Shown piece after piece: positions 1 through 5,410 of a stretch of 5,517 nt of DNA. Origin of the DNA: Ignavibacteriales bacterium (lineage in GTDB: Bacteria; Bacteroidota; Ignavibacteria; UBA10030). Both the position numbers and the translations under genes were made by a program. Where the stretch lies: positions 1 through 5,517 of the forward strand of contig JACRFF010000238.1 of assembly GCA_016218005.1 (NCBI GenBank). Reading direction: 5' to 3'. Position 1 is the first letter of the stretch; the number at the start of each line of letters is the position of its first letter. The notes beneath the pieces are model-generated. The model was not told the DNA's origin. It made no database searches and saw nothing but the letters and a program-made list of their open reading frames with translations.

Positions 1-2283
1 ACGTTGATACGAAAACTTCCGCTGATGGCAGATACGCTCCGTTTCCAGTCGAACACGGTCGATAGACCCGGCGAGCACCAAGTGAGTGTGAATCTCAATC
101 CGGGAGGTCTGCTGACAGAGAGCGACCTTTCTGATAATTCCGCTTCGATAAAGTTTGTGGTAGGAAGTTCGGCATTTAAGGAATTGCGGCCGCACGCAGG
201 ATTGAACTATTCCGGTTCCGAGTTTGTTCTGTTGAACCCAACACGACGGCCGAATTCTTCCGCTTCGTCAGTGTATCTCGACTTAGATACAACGAACACT
301 TTTTCTTCTGTGCAACACTTTGTTACCACGCTTGGTATGGTTGTCACCAAGTTTGATGTTGGTGCTCTGCAAGTAAACAAGCGGTACTTTTGGCGCGCCG
401 GATTTTCAGGCGGCACAATGTCGCAGGGAACGTTTTTGACCTCATCAAGCGCCGCAGTGGAGTGGGATCTCCGCGATTCAATCGAATGGAGCCGCAATGT
501 TTTTGAAAATACCGTGTACGAGCGGTCTATGGGCGGACATTTGAGCAGTTCTTTCAAGAATGTAAGAATTATTTCCTCCGGCTTCTTGGATGGCTCGTTT
601 GGCTCAGTGGAAATCGACGGTAAGAACGTATTGACGTCCACGTTTGGAAGAAGAGGAATTACGGTTGTGGTGGTCGATAGTATAGATCTTTCGGTTAAGG
701 ATATCCGCTCGTTCGATACGTTTGCCTCGACCCAAAATGCCGTCAACCTGTCCTTGTATCTCCAAGGATTGCCAACCTTGACTCTCGTGGCTATGTTGGT
801 TATCGATGAAGCGGCACTCAATCTGAATGCAGACGCTCGATCTGCAATCAAGCTATGGGGGAGTTCGTATATCGACAGTCTGGACTTTCGAGATTCGTGG
901 GCGCTTTTTGGCAAGAAGGGAAACGCGGTTCCTCTGAAGGAAGCATTTGTTCGTTCAACGTATGGGAAAGCAATTATCGATACCGCATTGTTGGTGAAGG
1001 AATCGCGAGGCAACATCTCGTCCACACTCATTGGTCCGGCCTCGAAGTGGATAAGTCTTATGAATGAACGAGCAGTACCGATAGGGGCATCGCTTGGGGC
1101 CACGGTTCTAGGAATCACATCCACGGGAATCGAGGACACGCTCATCTTGTCCTCTCAAGATTCTCTTATTGATCTCTCCCAGTTCAGTGCGACGAAATAC
1201 CCGTTCGTTAGACTTGTGTGGGAGTTTCTCCGTGATGCCATTGGTGCATCACCAATGCTTCGCAATGCAGTGCTCACCGTATTGCCGCCAGCAGAATTGG
1301 CTGTGAATTATCAATCTGTCTTGCTCGACGCAGATTCGGTCTTAGAGGGTACGCCGGTGAACATATCCGTCGACGTCTTCAATCCTACGAAACGGCAAAT
1401 CGATTCCGTTACTGTAACACTCACCGACGCTGCACACGGCATGGTACCGATTGATACGAAAACAGTGGCATCCATTAACTCGGAATCGGCAGGCAAATTC
1501 AAGTTTACATTCGGCACAGCCGGTAAATCAGGGGCCAACACGATTCTCGTGTCCGTAGATCCCTTGCAGAAAATTCAAGAAATCAATGAAGCGAACAACG
1601 TCTACTCGCTTGCCTTCTTTGTTCGTCGGGATACCGTGCGTCCTTCGTTGGATATTACGTTTGATGGCCAACGCATTATTGATGGCGACTATGTCTCGAC
1701 AACACCCAACATTGTTGCGATGATTTATGACAATAGTCCGCTGCCGATGACAAATCCAGCGAACGCCGTTGTCAGCATTGATGGAAGGCGAATTGCTCTC
1801 TCGGGTTCGACTCCGGATAGCGCTTTCATTCCCGGCAACGGTCAAGTGAAGGCGGAAATTCATCTCCATTCTTTGCTTGCGAACGGTGAACACGAATTGT
1901 CGATACAAGTGCAAGACGCCTCAGGAAATTCTGCCGACACGACTGCAAAGGTGGTCAGATTTCGAGTCGAGGGGAATTCGCAACTCTTCAACGTGTTGAA
2001 CTTCCCCAATCCGTTTTCTGCCAACACGGTCTTCACATTTCATCTTTCAGGCTCCCGAATTCCGGACGATCTGCGCATTCGTATCTACACGGTGGCCGGG
2101 CGAGCAATTCAAGAACTTCATGTTCTCTCTTCTACACTTCATCTCGGATTCAATGCAATCGGGTGGGATGGCAGAGATCGAGAGGGAAGCGAAATTGCTA
2201 ACGGAGTCTATTTTTACAAGATATTTTACGCTATGGATGGCAAAACTGTCGATGCCATCCAGAAATTGGCGAAGATAAAGTGA
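1..2283 (+). CDS. C-terminal part of a large exported multidomain protein with ILEI/FAM3-like, CARDB, Ig-like and T9SS sorting domains (5' partial)
   Basis: The frame is open to the left edge, so the TTG at position 4 is not a convincing start and the N-terminus is missing. Residues are counted from that TTG. Residues 20-55 look like the end of a CARDB-type beta repeat, followed by a linker domain containing a YFWR motif near 127-130. Residues about 177-320 match the ILEI/FAM3 (GG) domain: SSGFLDG (191-197), RRGITVVVVD (216-225), SFDTF (236-240), a DEA motif, then GSSYIDSL and FRDSWALFGKKG (295-306). Residues 430-541 form a CARDB domain ending in an NEANNVYSL-like motif. Residues 544-657 form an Ig-like domain (DGDYVS, ANGEHEL, DASGN). 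Residues 661-759 carry the FPNPF entry, IRIYTVAGR, WDGRD and ANGVYFYK, the signature of the T9SS type A sorting/FlgD-like Ig tail. This tail implies outer-membrane translocation and surface attachment or release. The domain order recalls the C-terminal half of C25 peptidase (gingipain/PorU2-like) proteins, but this is inference because no catalytic Cys/His region is visible. No terminator follows. Confidence 0.85.
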   Translation, partial: TLIRKLPLMADTLRFQSNTVDRPGEHQVSVNLNPGGLLTESDLSDNSASIKFVVGSSAFKELRPHAGLNYSGSEFVLLNPTRRPNSSASSVYLDLDTTNTFSSVQHFVTTLGMVVTKFDVGALQVNKRYFWRAGFSGGTMSQGTFLTSSSAAVEWDLRDSIEWSRNVFENTVYERSMGGHLSSSFKNVRIISSGFLDGSFGSVEIDGKNVLTSTFGRRGITVVVVDSIDLSVKDIRSFDTFASTQNAVNLSLYLQGLPTLTLVAMLVIDEAALNLNADARSAIKLWGSSYIDSLDFRDSWALFGKKGNAVPLKEAFVRSTYGKAIIDTALLVKESRGNISSTLIGPASKWISLMNERAVPIGASLGATVLGITSTGIEDTLILSSQDSLIDLSQFSATKYPFVRLVWEFLRDAIGASPMLRNAVLTVLPPAELAVNYQSVLLDADSVLEGTPVNISVDVFNPTKRQIDSVTVTLTDAAHGMVPIDTKTVASINSESAGKFKFTFGTAGKSGANTILVSVDPLQKIQEINEANNVYSLAFFVRRDTVRPSLDITFDGQRIIDGDYVSTTPNIVAMIYDNSPLPMTNPANAVVSIDGRRIALSGSTPDSAFIPGNGQVKAEIHLHSLLANGEHELSIQVQDASGNSADTTAKVVRFRVEGNSQLFNVLNFPNPFSANTVFTFHLSGSRIPDDLRIRIYTVAGRAIQELHVLSSTLHLGFNAIGWDGRDREGSEIANGVYFYKIFYAMDGKTVDAIQKLAKIK
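532..963 (+). other. ILEI/FAM3-type (GG) domain coding segment
   Basis: This sub-segment of the first gene encodes about 144 residues that resemble the domain shared by FAM3 cytokine-like proteins, the POMGNT1 stem and CEMIP/TMEM2. Hallmarks seen here are an SxGFxDG-like strand, a V-E-I-D-G-K-N-V strand, RRGITVVVVD, SFDTF, a hydrophobic strand followed by DEA, then GSSYIDSLDFRDSWALFGKKG. The F-R-D-S/N-W motif followed by a G-x-K-G turn is especially diagnostic. In POMGNT1 the domain binds carbohydrate; whether this one does is unknown. The call rests on remembered family patterns, not on a search. Confidence 0.75.
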
Positions 2284-2315
2284 GCAGACTATCATCAGTT
2301 GTCGTGCCACATCAT

Positions 2316-2325
2316 TAAACGTTTA
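2316..2325. promoter_or_regulatory. 10-bp perfect palindrome upstream of the sigma factor gene (candidate operator)
   Basis: TAAACGTTTA reads identically on both strands. It lies 18 bp before a TACAAT hexamer and 40 bp before the sigma gene start, about where a regulator or -35 contact would sit. It does not extend beyond 10 bp (T/T mismatch outside). The palindrome is seen directly; the operator role is inferred. Confidence 0.3.
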
Positions 2326-2343
2326 TCACAAGAATGTGTCGAA

Positions 2344-2349
2344 TACAAT
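2344..2349 (+). promoter_or_regulatory. Candidate -10 box for the sigma operon
   Basis: TACAAT differs from the sigma-70 -10 consensus by one base and lies 16 nt before the ATG at 2366. The best -35 is poor: TTATCA at 2323-2328, 4 of 6 matches with a short 15-bp spacer. Transcription may therefore depend on an activator, on an ECF-type holoenzyme, or simply read through from the upstream gene, after which no terminator is visible. Confidence 0.25.
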
Positions 2350-2365
2350 AGAGCGATAGTCTTGC

Positions 2366-2923
2366 ATGAGTGCCCGAACCGACCTTGAGTTGCTGCAGGA
2401 TTTCCAAAGCGGACACGAGCAGGCCTTCAATGAGATTGTTCTGCGGTATCAGGAAAGAATTTATTGGCTTGCAAAACGATTTGTCAATGACCGCGATGAT
2501 GCCGACGAAATTACGCAGGAAGTATTTGTCAAAGCGTATGAATCACTCAAAGGCTTCCGTGGTGAGTCGAATCTTTTTACGTGGTTGTACAGAATTGCGG
2601 TCAATATTTCTCTGAACCATTTACGCAAGCAGCGAGTAAGAGATTTTTTTCGCATTGACGATTCGTTTGACCATCTGGCTGTCGACGATGATTCACCAGA
2701 CGCCGGACTCGAGCGAGATGAAAATCAGAAGCTTATTGAAGAAGCGGTCAAACTATTGCCCGAGAAGCAAAAAGCCGTCTTTCTTTTGCGCTACCACGAC
2801 GAACTTTCCTACGAGGAGATCGCTAAGCTCTTGGGAACTTCGGTAGGTGGATTGAAGGCAAACTACTTTCACGCTGTCAAAAAAATAGGGGAACATATTC
2901 GCCGTGCGCACGGAACATCCTAA
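2366..2923 (+). CDS. ECF-type RNA polymerase sigma factor (sigma-70 family, RpoE-like)
   Basis: A complete 185-residue protein of normal ECF length. Region 2 (about 20-90) has the A-F-N-E-I-V-x-R-Y start, then DDADEITQEVFVKAY (44-58) and the FRGESNLFTWLYRIAVN segment (64-80) that contacts the -10 element. An acidic linker (98-119) separates it from region 4 (about 123-178), with LLPEKQKAVFLLRYHDELSYEEIA and a helix-turn-helix ending in TSVGGLKANYFHAVKKI, a version common in Bacteroidota/Chlorobiota sigma factors. It would direct core polymerase to a small regulon, probably for envelope or extracellular functions. The ATG at 2366 has only a weak upstream purine run (AGAG, about 12 nt away) and is the first start in the frame. 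The gene overlaps the anti-sigma gene downstream, which supports a cognate pair. The regulon cannot be read from this window. Confidence 0.95.
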   Translation: MSARTDLELLQDFQSGHEQAFNEIVLRYQERIYWLAKRFVNDRDDADEITQEVFVKAYESLKGFRGESNLFTWLYRIAVNISLNHLRKQRVRDFFRIDDSFDHLAVDDDSPDAGLERDENQKLIEEAVKLLPEKQKAVFLLRYHDELSYEEIAKLLGTSVGGLKANYFHAVKKIGEHIRRAHGTS

Positions 2924-3551
2924 CATTCGCCTGATTGATTTTGCGGCAGGCCGTCTTGATGCGGAAGACCGGGAAAGACTGGAACGTCATCTTGCCGAGT
3001 GTCCGGAATGCCGCGACGATCTCCGCTCAATTGAAATCGGAGTCGATGCGCTCAGACAACCATCCCATGAAACGATACCTCGGGTGTACTTTACGACCAT
3101 TCTTCCTCGCGTTCGCAGTCGAATAGCGGAAGGGAAACCCAAACCGGTGTTAGGGTGGATAGTGTGGTCGAAGCTTGCGTTTCCATTTGCATCGCTGGCA
3201 TTGATAATTGGAATTCTTTTTCTGAGTCTGGGAGAAGAGGAGAATGGTTTGGAGCGGAATCCATTGCGGCCCGTGCTGCAGTCGGTCAGGGCGGATGAAG
3301 CCATCGATGTCCTCATCGATGAAGCCATGAAGTCATCGATGATGCGCCCGCTTGATCAAGTTGCCGCAGAATCCGTGTTGAATGATCGTGCTCAGGTCAA
3401 AATTCTCCACAAGGCTTTGAAAGAACAGCCGTCCGCCTTGGGCGGAGCCAATGACTTTTCTTCCTCTACCTTGGAATACGAACTTTCCGATTTGAGCAAT
3501 GATCAAGTGAACGAATTGTTGGAACGGCTTAGCGAAAGGGAAATCCAATGA
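2904..3551 (+). CDS. Transmembrane zinc-finger anti-sigma factor
   Basis: A 215-residue protein starting at GTG 2904, inside the last 20 bases of the sigma gene. A purine-rich AGGGG lies about 12 nt upstream and no other good start precedes the zinc motif. The N-terminus is a zf-HC2/ZAS domain: an acidic helix followed by His29-x3-Cys33-x2-Cys36, the H-x3-C-x2-C motif of anti-sigma factors that bind ECF sigma in the cytoplasm. One hydrophobic segment (about 85-109, preceded by a Lys/Arg-rich stretch) anchors it in the inner membrane, which would place residues 110-215 in the periplasm. That part holds an imperfect 8-residue repeat beginning D-E-A (131 and 139) and a charged C-terminal helix (YELSDLSNDQVNELLERL). 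The overlap suggests translational coupling and balanced amounts of sigma and anti-sigma. The release signal could be proteolysis, a redox or zinc change, or binding to the next gene's product; none is shown by the sequence. Confidence 0.92.
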   Translation: MRTEHPNIRLIDFAAGRLDAEDRERLERHLAECPECRDDLRSIEIGVDALRQPSHETIPRVYFTTILPRVRSRIAEGKPKPVLGWIVWSKLAFPFASLALIIGILFLSLGEEENGLERNPLRPVLQSVRADEAIDVLIDEAMKSSMMRPLDQVAAESVLNDRAQVKILHKALKEQPSALGGANDFSSSTLEYELSDLSNDQVNELLERLSEREIQ

Positions 3552-4036
3552 AGCACTTCAAATGGGCAATGTTAGCGCTGCCTGTGTTTCTGATATCGGC
3601 CTTTGGGCAAGATCAGTTGCCTCCCGGACCAGGCCCTGCAATGCAACGAGTGGAAGCGTATAAGAAAATCAAATTGATGGAAGTGTTGAAGCTTGACGAA
3701 CAAACTGCCATCAAGTTTTTCTCACGCTACAACACGCATTCGGAGTCGATCCGCGAACTCAACCAGAGACGCAATGCTCTTGTGGATCAGCTCCAAGCCA
3801 TGGGCAGGACCAAGGCCGGCGACGCGGAAATTGAAAAAGTGATCAAACAGTTGATCAATTCAGAATCCGAGTTACTCGACGTTCGCACGAAGTTTTTCAC
3901 GGAATTGAAAGAAGTTCTGTCGATAAAGCAGATTGCCGAGTTCATTGTTTTTGAGCGCAACTTCAATCAAAACATACGCGAGATGTTACGCGACCTTGCA
4001 CGTGAGCGCGAAGGGAAATTTGGCCGGCCACAATGA
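3548..4036 (+). CDS. Small exported helical protein, Spy/CpxP/LTxxQ-like (possible periplasmic sensor or chaperone)
   Basis: A 162-residue protein whose ATG overlaps the anti-sigma stop as ATGA, with AAAGGGA about 7 nt upstream as a good ribosome site. Residues 1-20 form a signal peptide (K-H-F-K start, hydrophobic core, A-F-G just before Gln21), so the mature protein should be periplasmic. After a Pro/Gly-rich stretch (25-30) the rest is almost wholly helical and highly charged, with two related segments: VLKLDEQTAIKFF (46-58) and VLSIKQIAEFIVFE (123-136). The L-S-I-K-Q at 124-128 resembles the LTxxQ motif of the CpxP/Spy/CnrX superfamily. It has no Cys and no Met/His-rich metal site, so metal sensing has no direct support. 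Being third in a sigma/anti-sigma operon suggests it modulates the anti-sigma factor or works as a periplasmic stress chaperone. The fold assignment is moderately sure, the role inferred. Confidence 0.75.
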   Translation: MKHFKWAMLALPVFLISAFGQDQLPPGPGPAMQRVEAYKKIKLMEVLKLDEQTAIKFFSRYNTHSESIRELNQRRNALVDQLQAMGRTKAGDAEIEKVIKQLINSESELLDVRTKFFTELKEVLSIKQIAEFIVFERNFNQNIREMLRDLAREREGKFGRPQ

Positions 4037-4060
4037 CGGCAGGATTGTTGAGCGTCGAAG

Positions 4061-4090
4061 AAAGCCGATTCGTTTCGAGTCGGCTTTTTT
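4061..4090 (+). terminator. Strong Rho-independent terminator of the sigma operon
   Basis: A 12-bp stem pairs 4061-4072 (AAAGCCGATTCG) with 4076-4087 (CGAGTCGGCTTT), with one T-G wobble and a TTT loop, followed by a run of six T that begins in the stem (4085-4090). It lies 24 nt after the stop of the Spy-like gene and clearly ends that operon before the cysteine desulfurase gene. Confidence 0.9.
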
Positions 4091-4093
4091 CAT

Positions 4094-4101
4094 TATATTC
4101 G
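4094..4101 (+). promoter_or_regulatory. Candidate promoter -10/-7 element for the cysteine desulfurase gene
   Basis: TATATTCG fits the Bacteroidota TAnnTTTG element in 5 of 6 specified bases, and TATATT also resembles a sigma-70 -10 box. It ends 5 nt before the ATG at 4107, so the transcript would have almost no leader. Any upstream contact would overlap the terminator hairpin; TTTC at 4073-4076 is a weak match to the TTTG box. Confidence 0.35.
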
Positions 4102-4106
4102 ATTCA

Positions 4107-5270
4107 ATGAAACGAGTCTATCTTGACCATAGCGCTACCACGCCGCTGGCGCCTGAAGTGTTCGAAGCGATGCGTTTGTTTCTTACCGAAGCATTCGGTA
4201 ATGCTTCATCTATCCATGGTTTCGGCAGGGAAGCAAAGCGCGCGTTGGAAGAGAGCCGAGAACGGATTGCGCGCCATATCGGAGCGTCGTTTGATGAAGT
4301 GTACTTCAACAGCGGCGGCACGGAATCCGACAACCACGCGCTGACGGGGGTGTTCTTGGCGGCGCGGGAGTCTGGCAAGAATCATGTCGTCATTTCTGCC
4401 ATCGAGCATCACGCCGTATTAGAAACAGCCGAGCACCTCAAATCCCTCGGTGCGCGATTGACGGTTCTTCCCGTTGACCGATTGGGTCGTGTCGCTCTGG
4501 CTGCCGCCGGAAAAGCTCTTGATGCCGATACGTGTTTGATTTCGGTGATGCACGCGAACAATGAGGTCGGAACAATTCAAGCCATCGAGGAAATTGGAGC
4601 GTTGGCGCGCGCGAAAGGCATTCTCGTCCATTCGGATGCCGTGCAATCCTTGGGCAAGCTTCCCATCGATGTGCGCTCGCTGCCGGTCGACGTGCTGTCG
4701 TTTTCGGCACACAAGATTTATGGTCCGAAAGGAATTGGTGCAACGTACATTCGGAAGGGAACAAAGATTGAATCGCTCTTGCGTGGAGGAGCGCAAGAAA
4801 GCAAGCGTCGTGCGGGAACAGAAAACGTTGCCGGCGCCGTTGGATTTGCGCGTGCGGTTGAACTGTGTTATACGATCTTAGAAACAGAATCTCCACGGCT
4901 TGGGAATTTGCGTCAGGAGCTTCTTGCGAGAATTCAGAAACAATTTCCCGACCTTGTCGTCAATGGCGATTTCACTCACAGCTTGCCCAATATTCTGAGC
5001 GTGTCTTTCGATAGTTCACTCCGGAAACTTGACGGCGATGCCTTGATCATGGGAATGGATTTGCGCGGCGTTGCGGTGACGAGTGGGTCGGCGTGCACAT
5101 CCGGAAGTTTGCAAGCCTCCCACGTTCTGCTGGCGATGGGACGCGATATGCAGACCGCGCGCGCTACGGTTCGTTTTTCGCTGGGACGATCGACGACAAG
5201 AGAAGAGATTGCGTATGCGGCAGAAGCATTCTGCGACGTCGTGAAAAGTGTCGAAGCGGCGCAACGTTAG
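4107..5270 (+). CDS. Cysteine desulfurase, class I NifS/IscS type
   Basis: A complete 387-residue PLP enzyme that removes sulfur from L-cysteine to give alanine and an enzyme persulfide, used in the cytoplasm for Fe-S cluster assembly or tRNA thiolation. Seen in order: the YLDHSATTP N-terminus, GNASSIHGFGREA, SGGTESDNHAL, EHHAVLE with catalytic-type His101, HANNEVGTIQ, HSDAVQ, SFSAHKIYGPKG with PLP-binding Lys203, RRAGTENVAG, and SGSACTSGSLQASHVL with active Cys330 in a long loop, then the FSLGRSTT C-terminal signature. The loop form marks class I rather than SufS. The start is placed at ATG 4107, not at an upstream in-frame codon (3933), because the extra 58 codons would run through the Spy-like gene and the terminator and do not match the family. 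No clear Shine-Dalgarno is present. No scaffold (IscU/NifU) or MnmA gene is visible alongside, so its exact partner is unknown; a gene symbol (iscS or nifS) is not assigned. Confidence 0.95.
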   Translation: MKRVYLDHSATTPLAPEVFEAMRLFLTEAFGNASSIHGFGREAKRALEESRERIARHIGASFDEVYFNSGGTESDNHALTGVFLAARESGKNHVVISAIEHHAVLETAEHLKSLGARLTVLPVDRLGRVALAAAGKALDADTCLISVMHANNEVGTIQAIEEIGALARAKGILVHSDAVQSLGKLPIDVRSLPVDVLSFSAHKIYGPKGIGATYIRKGTKIESLLRGGAQESKRRAGTENVAGAVGFARAVELCYTILETESPRLGNLRQELLARIQKQFPDLVVNGDFTHSLPNILSVSFDSSLRKLDGDALIMGMDLRGVAVTSGSACTSGSLQASHVLLAMGRDMQTARATVRFSLGRSTTREEIAYAAEAFCDVVKSVEAAQR

Positions 5271-5342
5271 TGAGGCTGTCCCCAAAAGAAGCAGAATGAC
5301 AACTTAAACTTTTTGGTCACCTTCACAGTATCAGACCACCGG

Positions 5343-5385
5343 CTGTCGTTCCCGCGCCCCGTTATGCGTTCGTTGGGATTCCATC
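5343..5385. repeat. Possible decayed REP-like intergenic repeat
   Basis: CTGTCGTTCCCGCG at the left and GGGATTCCATC at the right resemble the two halves of widespread REP-like palindromes (TGTCATTCCCGCG...GGGAATCCA). Only CCC/GGG plus one neighbouring pair match well across the arms, so any hairpin is degenerate. There is just one copy here, so repeat status cannot be shown from this window. Confidence 0.2.
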
Positions 5386-5410
5386 ACTGAGCATCCACAT
5401 TCTTAAGCAT

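Noticed and set aside
4..6. TTG at position 4 as the start of the large gene
   Set aside because: The frame is open to the window edge, there is no room to see a ribosome site or signal peptide, and the first residues already look like the middle of a beta-repeat domain.
207..1145. Long open frame (312 codons) on the minus strand opposite the large secreted-protein gene
   Set aside because: It lies wholly opposite a domain-rich plus-strand gene and its translation shows no recognisable motifs or folding pattern; it is a shadow of codon use.
3548..4036. Assignment of the third operon gene as a heavy-metal sensor (CnrX/ZraP type)
   Set aside because: No Cys and no Met/His-rich clusters are present; only the general helical LTxxQ-like pattern supports kinship, so a metal role is not claimed.
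3933..4106. N-terminal extension of the cysteine desulfurase to an upstream in-frame ATG at 3933
   Set aside because: It would overlap the end of the Spy-like gene and cross the terminator; family similarity begins at the ATG at 4107.
4419..4896. Overlapping minus-strand frames opposite the cysteine desulfurase gene
   Set aside because: They are shadows of a fully conserved plus-strand enzyme and have no recognisable motifs.
5282..5316. Possible terminator for the desulfurase gene (CCAAAAG paired with CTTTTTGG)
   Set aside because: The stem is only 7 bp with a bulged T, the loop is about 20 nt, and no T-run follows the stem, so it is too weak to call.
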